This document shows, in pieces, positions 44,761-53,453 of a stretch of DNA of 64,000 bases. The stretch is from Muribaculaceae bacterium (GTDB lineage: Bacteria > Bacteroidota > Bacteroidia > Bacteroidales > Muribaculaceae): NCBI GenBank assembly GCA_017409345.1, contig JAFQSX010000005.1, forward strand, positions 55,100-119,099, written 5' to 3'. The notes under the pieces were generated by a model. The model did not search any database and was not told where the DNA came from. It was given only the letters and a program-made list of their open reading frames with translations. The translations under genes were made by a program, and so were the position numbers. Every line of letters starts with the position of its first letter. Position 1 is the stretch's first letter.

Positions 44761-46767
44761 TTAAAGTTCAACAACAAGGCCGAATCGGTAATTGCGTTTT
44801 GGCATAGGGTAGTTCAAAATCACATCATAATCTTGTGAAAATAGGTTGTTTACCTCTGCAGTTGCTTTGAAATCTACTTTGCCTATTTTAAATGATTTCA
44901 TTAGAGAAATGTCGCTTGTGTACCAAGGTTGGGTGTGATTGTAACGAATGTTTTCTTGTTGGTTATAGCGTTCACCGGTGTAAATGAAACTATAATTCAA
45001 GTGCCAACCTTTCCAATCGAGCATGAGAATAGCCGAACCACTATGCCAAGGGATATAGGGTATTTGGTGTCGATAATAGTTATCGGCAGGGTTTGTCACA
45101 TCAATAGCTTCTTGATAAGTATATTGGAATTTTGCAGTGAAATCAATGTCGCAAGGCAACCCAAAAGTGCCACCTATTTGAGCGTCAATACCTTTAATCT
45201 CAACTTTGCCGAGATTGAGCATTGTCCAACGGAATTGTTGCCCTTTGGGATATGCTACAATCTTGTCTTTTACGTCGTTATAGTATATGTCGGTTCCAAC
45301 TTTGAAGTATTTGAACCAACTTTTTTCTCTAACTATATCATATAATACTCCCACATTATATTGTATTGCAGTTTCGGGCTTAAGATAAGCATTGCCCATA
45401 TCGGTATAATATAGGTCGTTAAAAGTAGGCATGCGATAACTGTGTTTGTAAAATGCTCTTATGACAAAGTTAGGGCGTTTAAAAGGTTTGTATGAAGCAA
45501 ATATGCCTGGAGTGATTTTGAATTTATCAGGAGCTTCATCGCGATCTCGTTGTTCTTCATTTACATATGTTATCAATCCCGATGCTTGCAATTTGAAACA
45601 GTCCCACAATGATAGTGCTGTAGCCAATGATGCCCAATGGGTAGTGCGGTCGACATCCATATATTCCGACAATCCATTCCATTGAAAATCATATGCTAAC
45701 GATAAATCCCAATTTGGTAAAATCCTATATCTGTTTGCCCAAGATAGATACACCTCTCTTTGCTTATATATGTTGTCGACATGAATAAGTTTGTCATCGT
45801 TATTTACATATCTTGTGTAGTCAAAAGCATATTTGGCGTTTATTTTTGAACTGAATTTATGAGTAAAATTATATTCAAACATTCCTTGAGCAAAGGAGTT
45901 GCGGTCCCAAAGCCTTTCACCGCGTCGCCATACATTGTTTACGATAGCACCAGGCACTCCTCGTTCAGAATTGTAGTGATATAGATATACTTTCCATCGA
46001 CCTTTGGGTAGAAAACCATGTAATCCACCCTCAAGACGTACAGCATCAATATCTCCATTCTCACGAACGGCTGTAGTGTCGTAGGCGAGTTCGCCCGATG
46101 GAGTTACACGACGATAACGAAATTTGTATTTGCCCGACGAACTAACCCACTCGGTGTTAAAACTCATGCTTATGGTTTCATTGAGTTTGTGGTCAAAAGT
46201 AAGTGACGGGTTGAAAAGGTCGAATGAGCCAGCTCGCAATCCCACTCGTAAGTGGCTCGTTTCACTCTCTTTAAATTTGGGAAATCGAGTGTTGAGGTAT
46301 ATTGACCCAGCTGAACCAAATTCGCGTGCTGATTGGAAAATTTCGCTCTTTTGACCATTATATAGCGATACTGATTCGATATTTTCAAGTGAATATTTTC
46401 CAAGGTCTACTTGACCATTTTGTGCATTACCTAACTCGATGCCATTGTAATATACACCCATATGGTTTGTACCCATTGAACGTATATTGACTGTTTTAAT
46501 GCCACCAACGCCTCCATAGTCCTTGAGTTGTACTCCCGAAAAATACCTTAAAGCATCGGCTACACTATGAGAACGCAATGCTTCTAATTCTTGTCCACCT
46601 AATGTTTGTGCTGGAATGACCTCCTTGTAGGATTGTGCAGTGACTATGACCTCATTGAGAAGTGTGCTGTCGAGGGGTGAATATTCATCATCTGTAGGTG
46701 ATGTGGCTGAAACTGAATGTGCTAGCAAAAGAAAAATGAATGAGCCTGTAAAAATGCGTCTTACCAT
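44761..46767 (-). CDS. btuB: BtuB-like TonB-dependent cobalamin receptor
   Basis: 668 residues. Signal peptide ending SVSA, then a TonB-box-like LLNEVIVTAQ (about 35-44), a plug domain (about 45-165; ALRYFSGVQLKDYGGVGGIKTVNIRSMGTN with the usual MGVYYNGI) and a 22-strand barrel ending in RNYRFGLVVEL. There is no carboxypeptidase-like extension, as is usual for cobalamin and siderophore receptors rather than SusC. First gene after the cobalamin riboswitch, so it is repressed when B12 is plentiful. Confidence 0.92.
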   Translation of the reverse strand: MVRRIFTGSFIFLLLAHSVSATSPTDDEYSPLDSTLLNEVIVTAQSYKEVIPAQTLGGQELEALRSHSVADALRYFSGVQLKDYGGVGGIKTVNIRSMGTNHMGVYYNGIELGNAQNGQVDLGKYSLENIESVSLYNGQKSEIFQSAREFGSAGSIYLNTRFPKFKESETSHLRVGLRAGSFDLFNPSLTFDHKLNETISMSFNTEWVSSSGKYKFRYRRVTPSGELAYDTTAVRENGDIDAVRLEGGLHGFLPKGRWKVYLYHYNSERGVPGAIVNNVWRRGERLWDRNSFAQGMFEYNFTHKFSSKINAKYAFDYTRYVNNDDKLIHVDNIYKQREVYLSWANRYRILPNWDLSLAYDFQWNGLSEYMDVDRTTHWASLATALSLWDCFKLQASGLITYVNEEQRDRDEAPDKFKITPGIFASYKPFKRPNFVIRAFYKHSYRMPTFNDLYYTDMGNAYLKPETAIQYNVGVLYDIVREKSWFKYFKVGTDIYYNDVKDKIVAYPKGQQFRWTMLNLGKVEIKGIDAQIGGTFGLPCDIDFTAKFQYTYQEAIDVTNPADNYYRHQIPYIPWHSGSAILMLDWKGWHLNYSFIYTGERYNQQENIRYNHTQPWYTSDISLMKSFKIGKVDFKATAEVNNLFSQDYDVILNYPMPKRNYRFGLVVEL

Positions 46768-46848
46768 TTTGTTAATTAATAATTTATGTAATTAATCAAA
46801 ATAGCTTTGAGGAGACACTTTGTCAAGCCTGAAAATGTGAGCGCACTC

Positions 46849-46926
46849 CTATCTTGTATAGGGTGGCAGAAACAAAGAAAAAAGAAGACGAGTGCTAACT
46901 ACATGTCTTAACTTTTCAAAGCTCAT
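46849..46926 (-). CDS. Possible 25-codon upstream ORF in the btuB leader
   Basis: ATG at 46926, stop at 46849, sequence beginning MSFEKLRHVV and ending LPPYTR. It lies between the riboswitch and btuB, and GAGG precedes the ATG. Coding potential is unproven and no homologue is known to me; it may be chance. It spans the segment that can pair with the riboswitch P1 strand. Confidence 0.25.
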   Translation of the reverse strand: MSFEKLRHVVSTRLLFSLFLPPYTR

Positions 46927-46948
46927 ACCTCGTAAGCTATTGAAATAA

Positions 46949-47133
46949 ATGTAGTGGCAGGTCTTCTGACTCGTTTCCTCATCCCGACGCCTTCCCAAGG
47001 ACTTTCGCCTCAGTGGCAGGTTTTGAATGTCGGTGAGTGATAATGAAACTCACAGCAGCGGGGACTGTCCAGGATTTACACCTGATTCCCTATTAAGTGG
47101 AGTGACCCGGTTGGGTATCCACACCATTACATT
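46949..47133 (-). ncRNA. Cobalamin (B12) riboswitch
   Basis: Read on the minus strand, the conserved segments appear in order: GGGAATCAGGTG, AATCCTGGACAGTCCCCGCTGCTGTGA, GCCACTGAGGCG, TGGGAAGGC and the B12 box GTCAGAAGACCTGCC (about 46957-46971). The closing stem P1 is AATGTAATGG with CCACTACATT (one mismatch), starting at the predicted transcription start. About 180 bases separate it from the btuB start codon. It switches the five-gene B12 uptake operon off when cobalamin binds. Confidence 0.96.
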
Positions 47134-47135
47134 GA

Positions 47136-47167
47136 CAAAGGTAGATGTTATAAATTAATTAACCAAA
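47136..47167 (-). promoter_or_regulatory. Promoter of the B12 uptake operon
   Basis: On the minus strand TTTG (47167-47164), 20-base spacer, TACCTTTG (47143-47136): both elements are perfect. Transcription would start within a few bases of the riboswitch P1 strand. Confidence 0.75.
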
Positions 47168-47191
47168 TAATTAGTGTGTTTTCTTAAAGAA

Positions 47192-47225
47192 AAAGTGCGA
47201 CACTCAACGTTGAGTATCGCACTTT
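47192..47225 (-). terminator. Terminator of the ilv operon
   Basis: A 16-bp stem with one mismatch, AAAGTGCGACACTCAA (47192-47207) / TTGAGTATCGCACTTT (47210-47225), 30 bases after the ilvC stop; the minus strand continues with TTTTCTTTAAG. Shares sequence and flank with the terminator at 36108-36141. Confidence 0.9.
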
Positions 47226-47255
47226 GCGTTATTTATATCTCTGAGAGATTGTAGA

Positions 47256-48299
47256 TTAGTTGTTTTCGGGACGAAGTTTGCGAACAGTAACTGCTGCTTG
47301 CCACATTTCGCTTTCACGAAGAGCCTTGAGTTCTTCTTCGAGTTTTTCGCGATAGTCGGGTTGAGAGTTGCTGTCGATTGAGATTTGAGCTTCGTTACCT
47401 GATTTTACACTTGCATAAAGTTTTTCAACAACAGGCTTGATTGCATCGTGGAATGGGCCCATCCAGTCAAGAGCACCACGTTGAGCGGTAGTAGAGCAGT
47501 TAGCATACATCCAGTCCATACCGTTTTTAGCGAAGAGAGGCATCAATGATTGAGTCAATTCTTCAACTGTTTCGTTGAATGCTTCAGAAGGAGTGTGACC
47601 GTTTTCACGGAGTACTTCGTATTGAGCGAGCAACAAACCTTGGATAGCACCCATCAATGAACCACGTTCACCAGTGAGGTCAGAAGTTGCTTCACGTTCG
47701 ATAGTAGTTTCGAAGAGGTAACCTGAACCGATACCGATACCGAGTGCAAGAGCACGATCAGTTGCACGACCTGTAACATCTTGAGATACTGCGTATGAAG
47801 AGTTCAAACCACGACCTTCGAGGAACATAGTACGCAATGATGTACCTGAACCTTTAGGAGCAACGAGGATAACGTCAACATCAGCAGGAGGAACTACGCC
47901 TGTGCGGTCGCTCCATGTGAGTGCGAAACCATGAGAGAAGTAAAGCGCTTTGCCTGGAGTAAGATATTGTTTGATAGTAGGCCATACCGACATAACTGCA
48001 GCGTCAGAAAGAAGACACATGATGATAGTACCTTTTTCGCATGCTTCTTCGATGCTGAAAAGTGTTTCGCCGGGAACCCAACCGTCGTTGATTGCTTTTT
48101 CAAATGTTTTACCTTGACGTTGACCAACGATTACATTGAAACCATTGTCACGAAGGTTCATACTTTGACCGGGGCCTTGAACACCATAACCGATCACTGC
48201 TATAGTTTCATCTTTTAAGATTTCACGAGCCTTTTCCAAAGGAAATTCTTCGCGGAGGATTACATTTTCTTCAACTCCGCCAAAATTCATTTTTGCCAT
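47256..48299 (-). CDS. ilvC: Ketol-acid reductoisomerase
   Basis: 347 residues, class I. NAD(P)-binding GYGVQGPGQSMNLRDNGF with the following VGQRQGKTFEKA, where Arg and Lys suggest NADPH use. Metal and substrate residues are in DLTGERGSLMGAIQGLL and in FNETVEELTQSL. It converts acetolactate to dihydroxyisovalerate (or the Ile-branch equivalent). Last gene of the ilv operon, 91 bases after the thioesterase, with a -7 element of its own in that gap. Confidence 0.96.
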   Translation of the reverse strand: MAKMNFGGVEENVILREEFPLEKAREILKDETIAVIGYGVQGPGQSMNLRDNGFNVIVGQRQGKTFEKAINDGWVPGETLFSIEEACEKGTIIMCLLSDAAVMSVWPTIKQYLTPGKALYFSHGFALTWSDRTGVVPPADVDVILVAPKGSGTSLRTMFLEGRGLNSSYAVSQDVTGRATDRALALGIGIGSGYLFETTIEREATSDLTGERGSLMGAIQGLLLAQYEVLRENGHTPSEAFNETVEELTQSLMPLFAKNGMDWMYANCSTTAQRGALDWMGPFHDAIKPVVEKLYASVKSGNEAQISIDSNSQPDYREKLEEELKALRESEMWQAAVTVRKLRPENN

Positions 48300-48329
48300 A
48301 ATTGAATATTGTTAGTTATAATTTTGTTG

Positions 48330-48337
48330 CAAATTTA
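48330..48337 (-). promoter_or_regulatory. Possible internal promoter of ilvC
   Basis: TAAATTTG on the minus strand, 31 bases before the ilvC ATG; a TTTG lies 23 bases further upstream, slightly long. It would let ilvC escape leader control of the operon. Confidence 0.4.
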
Positions 48338-48390
48338 CTGCTTTTATTGTGAATTAGCAACAAAATGCAATTAAATATTTAATTTTTGTG

Positions 48391-49134
48391 TCAATTTTTA
48401 TTTTTAAACTCTATTTTTGCTCTACAAGATGCATTTTCGCCAACACAAATCTCAGCTTCGGCAATATTTTCTGTGATTTTAGTTTTTATCACGGCATTAT
48501 CGCCAAAGTGTGTCTCGTGAAGATATTGAATTTCAAAACGACTGATTTCGTTGTTGTCAAAATACTCTAAATCCCATTGGTCAAGAATTGCATCCATGTA
48601 TCTCACACTATTTACATGGCGATTGAAATCAATGTCGCTTACTTTAAATTGATGTTGTGTAGTCATTGTTGCTTCCTCATCTTTAACTGCCATCAATCTA
48701 CTTTGTTTTGCAATGGGGCAAGAGCGGTCGTTTATTGTTTCGGCAAGCCATGAAATGCTTGACAAGTCAGAAGGACGGCGTGTATCCATGTCAATGGCTA
48801 CCCATATTGTGCGCACATATCCTATTGTTTCGCCATTGCCGTCTTGGATTTCCATATTTCGTTCAGAATATAGGCGATTGAAACCTTCAATCCAAGTAGT
48901 GAGGCTGTATTCCTCGTTTACTCCGGGATAGCGAGTCATTTCGATTGACATGCGGCTCAATACCCAACCTGAGTTGAACTTAATCATGTCGCTATACCCA
49001 ACACCTAGGATATTGGCATGTTCGGTAGCAATCTCTATCACGCGTTGAGCAATGAGAGTGATAGGCATTTGGCGCTGAGCATTGCATTCGCCTGCGGTGA
49101 GAAAATGTTTATGAGTGTGTTCTTTAGGTCTCAT
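48391..49134 (-). CDS. Acyl-ACP thioesterase
   Basis: 247 residues, double hot-dog fold of the acyl-ACP thioesterase family (FatA/FatB-like). N-terminal half: VGYSDMIKFNSGWVLSRMSIEM and TTWIEGFNRLYSERN; C-terminal half: the conserved DIDFNRHVNSVRYMDAILD with Asp, Asn and His active residues. It releases fatty acids from ACP. It lies 10 bases after ilvN and before ilvC, so it is in the branched-chain amino acid operon; a link to branched-chain fatty acid supply is inference. Confidence 0.9.
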   Translation of the reverse strand: MRPKEHTHKHFLTAGECNAQRQMPITLIAQRVIEIATEHANILGVGYSDMIKFNSGWVLSRMSIEMTRYPGVNEEYSLTTWIEGFNRLYSERNMEIQDGNGETIGYVRTIWVAIDMDTRRPSDLSSISWLAETINDRSCPIAKQSRLMAVKDEEATMTTQHQFKVSDIDFNRHVNSVRYMDAILDQWDLEYFDNNEISRFEIQYLHETHFGDNAVIKTKITENIAEAEICVGENASCRAKIEFKNKN

Positions 49135-49144
49135 ATAAAAAATC

Positions 49145-49693
49145 TTAAATTAACCCTTCGGCACGGCGGCGGGCTTGCTCTTCAAGGAACATTGTTACAT
49201 ATTCTTGAGTTGATTTCGTGATTGCAACACGACCGCTACGCACAAATTGACGAATGTCATAGTTTTTCAACTCTTCAAATAGTGCTTCAGTTTCATCATT
49301 ATGCCCCGATTTCTCAATTACGGTATATTCTTTGGTGATTTCAAGAATTCGTGCATTGTGACGACGAATGATTCCTTCAAGGTTCTTTTCGTTGAGAAGT
49401 TGCTCGGTAGGTACTTTGTATAGTGCAATTTCTTGATACACAATCTCGTCATCAGTGTAAAGGAATGATTTCAACACATCGATGCGTTTCTCGATTTGTT
49501 TTACTACTTTTTCCATTGTCACACGATCACTCCAAGTTGTGATTGTAAATTTGTGGATACCTTCTATAGAAGAAGGGCTCACCGAAAGACTCTCGATGTT
49601 GAGACAACGGCGAGTATATATGATTGAAATCTGGTTGAGCAACCCAACTTGATTTTCGGAGAATACGGTAACTGTAAATAATTGTTTTTCCAT
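49145..49693 (-). CDS. ilvN: Acetolactate synthase small (regulatory) subunit
   Basis: 182 residues. N-terminal ACT domain (about 5-75: FTVTVFSENQVGLLNQISIIYTRR, RCLNIESLSVSPS) that binds valine for feedback inhibition, and the ALS_ss_C domain (about 90-165). It lies 15 bases after the large subunit. It activates the catalytic subunit and confers valine sensitivity. Also called ilvH in some nomenclature. Confidence 0.93.
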   Translation of the reverse strand: MEKQLFTVTVFSENQVGLLNQISIIYTRRCLNIESLSVSPSSIEGIHKFTITTWSDRVTMEKVVKQIEKRIDVLKSFLYTDDEIVYQEIALYKVPTEQLLNEKNLEGIIRRHNARILEITKEYTVIEKSGHNDETEALFEELKNYDIRQFVRSGRVAITKSTQEYVTMFLEEQARRRAEGLI

Positions 49694-49708
49694 ATCGGTT
49701 ACAGCGAA

Positions 49709-51424
49709 TTAATTGATTTGAAACTTCTCATTTGCGTTGAGCATAATATCATCAACGGCCGCTCCGGCAGGAGTCATTGGGAATATCATGTCGGTGGGGT
49801 CGATGTTCACGTTGAGCATATATGCTCCTTTGTGGTTGAGCATACGTGCAATAGCATCATCAAGTTGTTCGCGAGTCTCAACATTTTCAGCAGCAATGCC
49901 ATAAGCATTGGCAATTGCTACGAAATCGGGGTTTACCATTGGAGTTTGTGAGAAACGGCTATTAAAGAAAAGTTCTTGCCATTGACGCACATTGCCAAGG
50001 AAATTATTATTGAGAAGTATGATTTTTACATCGGTACCATATTCCATGATGGTTCCGAGTTCTTGGATAGTCATTTGTAATCCACCATCACCGGTGAAGA
50101 AGCATACAGTGCGCTCGGGTGCTCCCATTTTTGCTCCTATAGAGGCAGGTAGCCCAAATCCCATAGTCCCGAGTCCTCCTGAGGTGAGAATGCTCTTAGG
50201 GTCGGTGTAACGGAAATAGCGTGACGAGAACATTTGATTTTGTCCCACATCTGTTACTAATACGGCTTTATCGCCGGTGGCTTTTGATACTTTATGTGCC
50301 ACTTCGCCCATTGTCATAGTGCCTTCGGTGCGGAATACCTCGCGTTCGATAACTTTTTCGCGTTCCACTTTGGCACATTCGTCAAATGTCTTGAGCCATT
50401 CGCTGTGTTCGGCAGGGTTGATGAGTGGCAGAAGTTTCTCAAGCACTTCGCGAGCATCGCCATGAATTGTGGCATCGGTTTTGATATTTTTATCAAATTC
50501 CGATGAGTCGATGTCAATATGTACTATTTTGGCTTGAGGAGCATATTTTGAAGTGTCACCGGTTACACGGTCATCAAAACGCATACCTATCGCAATAATC
50601 ACGTCACTGCGGTTGGTGTTTATGTTAGGCCCTATATTGCCATGCATACCGAGCATGCCTTTATATAGACGGTGGTCGCTTGGCATGGTTGAAAGTCCGA
50701 GAAGTGTTGCTGTTACCGGAATGTCGGCTTTTTCAGCAAAAGCGGCAAGCTCTTTTTCTGCCCCTGAAATCATCACACCATGTCCCGAAAGGATCATAGG
50801 ACGTTTTGCGGCATTGATAATATCGGCAGCGGCCTTTAAATCCTCATCGTTGATTTTGGGGTAGGGGATATAACTACGTATATATGTGCATTTTTGGTGA
50901 CTCCATTCGAGTAACCCGTTTTGAGCATCTTTGGCGATGTCAAGCACTACCGGGCCGGGCCGACCGGTGTTGGCTATATAGAATGCACGAGCCACAGCCC
51001 AAGGAATATCTTCGGCACGACGAATTTGATAGGCCCATTTTGTGATTGGTTGAGTAATGCCCACCACGTCGGTTTCTTGGAATGCATCGCTACCAAGGAA
51101 TGAAGAGGCAACTTGACCGGTTATTACTACCAATGGAGTGCTATCCATCAATGCGTCACTTAATCCTGTGATTACATTTGTTGCAGCCGGACCCGAAGTT
51201 ACGATAACAACACCGGGACGACCGGTTACGCGAGCATAACCTTGTGCGGCATGTGTAGCACCTTGTTCATGGCGAACGAGTATATGTTTTAATTGATCGG
51301 TATAATCATATAGTTTATCATATACCGGAATGATTGCTCCACCGGGATAACCGAATACGAGATTTACTCCCTCTGCAATCAATGACTTAATTAAAGCCTC
51401 GGCGCCAGTTATTCTCTCATTCAT
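49709..51424 (-). CDS. ilvB: Acetolactate synthase large (catalytic) subunit
   Basis: 571 residues. ThDP enzyme with the catalytic Glu in VRHEQGATHAAQGYAR, FAD/central domain with IGMRFDDRVTGD, and the ThDP motif GDGGLQMTIQELGT followed by NNNFLGNVRQWQELFF. It condenses two pyruvates, or pyruvate and 2-oxobutyrate. It is separated from ilvD by 75 bases containing a triple 14-bp repeat. Confidence 0.96.
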   Translation of the reverse strand: MNERITGAEALIKSLIAEGVNLVFGYPGGAIIPVYDKLYDYTDQLKHILVRHEQGATHAAQGYARVTGRPGVVIVTSGPAATNVITGLSDALMDSTPLVVITGQVASSFLGSDAFQETDVVGITQPITKWAYQIRRAEDIPWAVARAFYIANTGRPGPVVLDIAKDAQNGLLEWSHQKCTYIRSYIPYPKINDEDLKAAADIINAAKRPMILSGHGVMISGAEKELAAFAEKADIPVTATLLGLSTMPSDHRLYKGMLGMHGNIGPNINTNRSDVIIAIGMRFDDRVTGDTSKYAPQAKIVHIDIDSSEFDKNIKTDATIHGDAREVLEKLLPLINPAEHSEWLKTFDECAKVEREKVIEREVFRTEGTMTMGEVAHKVSKATGDKAVLVTDVGQNQMFSSRYFRYTDPKSILTSGGLGTMGFGLPASIGAKMGAPERTVCFFTGDGGLQMTIQELGTIMEYGTDVKIILLNNNFLGNVRQWQELFFNSRFSQTPMVNPDFVAIANAYGIAAENVETREQLDDAIARMLNHKGAYMLNVNIDPTDMIFPMTPAGAAVDDIMLNANEKFQIN

Positions 51425-51452
51425 ATAATTGTGAATTTTTAATTTTAAATTT

Positions 51453-51494
51453 ATGAATTACGCATTATGAATTACGCATTATGAATTATGCATT
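51453..51494. repeat. Three tandem 14-bp repeats between ilvD and ilvB
   Basis: ATGAATTACGCATT twice and ATGAATTATGCATT once, exactly tandem. The unit is self-complementary in part (AATTACGCATT/AATGCGTAATT), so it can fold. Two similar units lie at 34696-34723. The same kind of repeat at two unlinked intergenic sites points to a dispersed element. Confidence 0.7.
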
Positions 51495-51499
51495 ATTAA

Positions 51500-53323
51500 T
51501 TATTCTCTCACTCCGCCTTTGTCGGCCGATGTAACCATTGACGCATAAGCGCGCAAGGCTTTTGAAATCACACGGTCACGATTGCGAGGAGTGAATGCTT
51601 CTTTACCGCGAGCCTCTTCTTCTTTGCGACGATTGGCCATCTCTTCATCACTGATTTCTACACTGATAGTGCGTTGAGGAATGTTGATATCAATGATGTC
51701 GCCATCGCGAACAAGTCCGATATTGCCACCTGCTGCTGCTTCGGGAGAAATGTGACCAATAGACAATCCTGATGTTCCGCCTGAGAAACGACCATCGGTA
51801 ATCAATGCGCACTCTTTACCCAAATGTTTGCTTTTGATATAACTTGTTGGGTATAGCATTTCTTGCATACCGGGACCACCTTTGGGACCTTCATGAGTGA
51901 TAACAACAATATCGCCTGATACAACTTTGTCACGAAGGATTCCTTCAACGGCATCTTCTTGTGATTCGAATACTTTTGCCGGACCACGGAAGTGGAAGAT
52001 GCTTTCATCAACACCTGCTGTTTTTACAACGCAACCATCAAGAGCGATGTTGCCACGCAACACAGCAAGGCCTCCATCTTTTACATAGGCATGTTCAAAG
52101 TCACGAATGCAACCTTTCTCACGGTCGGTGTCAAGAGTGTCGTAAGTGCAGTTCTGAGAGCCGAGAACGATATTTTTCTTTTCTCCGGGAGCACTTTTCC
52201 ACATTGCTTCGGCTTCTGCATCAAAATTTTTGCCACCGATAGCATATTTTTCAATAGCATCACCGAGAGTTAATCCATCAACTCGTTTGACCGAAGTGTC
52301 AACTATACCTTGTTCGGCAAGAACTTTCATAATTGAGATGATACCACCGGCACGGTTCACATCTTGAATGTGATATTTTGAGTTAGGTGCCACTTTGCAC
52401 AATACAGGAGTTTTGCGTGAAAGAGCATCAATATCGGCCATTGTGAAGTTGGCTTCAGCCTCATGAGCAATAGCAAGAAGGTGAAGAACTGTATTTGTAG
52501 AACCACCCATGGCAATATCAAGAGTCATGGCATTGAGCATGGCTTGACGAGTGGCGATGCTACGGGGTAACACGCTATCATCGTCATCATTGTAATATGC
52601 ATAGGTGTTTTTAACGATTTGTTGAGCCGCTTTTTTGAATAACTCTGTGCGATTGGCATGAGTTGCTACAATAGTTCCGTTTCCGGGAAGAGCCAATCCG
52701 ATTGCTTCGTTAAGAGAGTTCATAGAGTTGGCGGTAAACATGCCTGAACAAGAGCCACAAGTGGGGCAACCACATTGTTCAAGTTTGGTCACTGTTTCAT
52801 CATCAACACTTTCATCGGCAGCATCAATCATGATGTCGATTAGGTCAAGAGGACGATCTCCAAGACGACCGGCTTCCATAGGGCCTCCTGATACGAATAT
52901 TGCAGGGATGTTTAGTCGCATGGCAGCCATAAGCATACCGGGAGTTACTTTATCGCAGTTAGAGATACACACCATAGCGTCGGCCTTGTGTGCATTTACC
53001 ATATACTCAACCGAGTCAGCGATAAGATCGCGTGAGGGTAGAGAATATAACATGCCGTCGTGTCCCATTGCGATACCATCATCAATAGCGATGGTGTTAA
53101 ATTCGGCAGCAAAGCAACCAAGTTTTTCTATTTCGGCTTTTACTATTTGCCCTATTTCGTGGAGATGAGTGTGTCCGGGCACAAATTGTGTGAATGAATT
53201 GACGACAGCAATGATAGGCTTGCCTATTTGTTCTTCTTTCATTCCATTGGCACGCCATAGGGCTCGAGCCCCTGCCATTCTTCTTCCTTGTGTGCTTGCG
53301 GCACTTCTGAGTGGTTTACTCAT
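51500..53323 (-). CDS. ilvD: Dihydroxy-acid dehydratase
   Basis: 607 residues. The Fe-S cluster region has [19 protein letters not shown] (about 183-200) and [11 protein letters not shown]-terminal domain with [17 protein letters not shown]. It converts dihydroxyisovalerate to 2-oxoisovalerate. First gene of the operon behind a leader peptide and attenuator. The ATG at 53323 is preceded at 7 bases by GGAGGA, an unusually strong Shine-Dalgarno sequence for this phylum, which supports the start. Confidence 0.95.
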   Translation of the reverse strand: MSKPLRSAASTQGRRMAGARALWRANGMKEEQIGKPIIAVVNSFTQFVPGHTHLHEIGQIVKAEIEKLGCFAAEFNTIAIDDGIAMGHDGMLYSLPSRDLIADSVEYMVNAHKADAMVCISNCDKVTPGMLMAAMRLNIPAIFVSGGPMEAGRLGDRPLDLIDIMIDAADESVDDETVTKLEQCGCPTCGSCSGMFTANSMNSLNEAIGLALPGNGTIVATHANRTELFKKAAQQIVKNTYAYYNDDDDSVLPRSIATRQAMLNAMTLDIAMGGSTNTVLHLLAIAHEAEANFTMADIDALSRKTPVLCKVAPNSKYHIQDVNRAGGIISIMKVLAEQGIVDTSVKRVDGLTLGDAIEKYAIGGKNFDAEAEAMWKSAPGEKKNIVLGSQNCTYDTLDTDREKGCIRDFEHAYVKDGGLAVLRGNIALDGCVVKTAGVDESIFHFRGPAKVFESQEDAVEGILRDKVVSGDIVVITHEGPKGGPGMQEMLYPTSYIKSKHLGKECALITDGRFSGGTSGLSIGHISPEAAAGGNIGLVRDGDIIDINIPQRTISVEISDEEMANRRKEEEARGKEAFTPRNRDRVISKALRAYASMVTSADKGGVRE

Positions 53324-53330
53324 AATTTTG

Positions 53331-53336
53331 TCCTCC
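53331..53336 (-). promoter_or_regulatory. Strong Shine-Dalgarno of ilvD
   Basis: GGAGGA, 7 bases before the ilvD ATG. It is complementary to the CCTCC of the attenuator stem (53381-53390), so its access may depend on leader folding. Confidence 0.65.
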
Positions 53337-53351
53337 GTTTTTTTAACTGCA

Positions 53352-53390
53352 AAGCCTCCCGAGTGCGTTTAATGCATGGTGGGGAGGCTT
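53352..53390 (-). terminator. Attenuator hairpin in the ilv leader
   Basis: On the minus strand the 5' arm AAGCCTCCC (53390-53382) pairs perfectly with the 3' arm GGGAGGCTT (53360-53352), loop 21 bases. The T-run after it is poor (TGCAGTT), so it may stop transcription weakly or act on translation. The upstream GGGAGGG (53449-53443) can compete for the same CCTCCC. Confidence 0.7.
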
Positions 53391-53453
53391 CGTGTTATAT
53401 GTTTATTGTTTTATTTAATGTGTAATATATACAATCATTTTTCCCTCCCTTGA

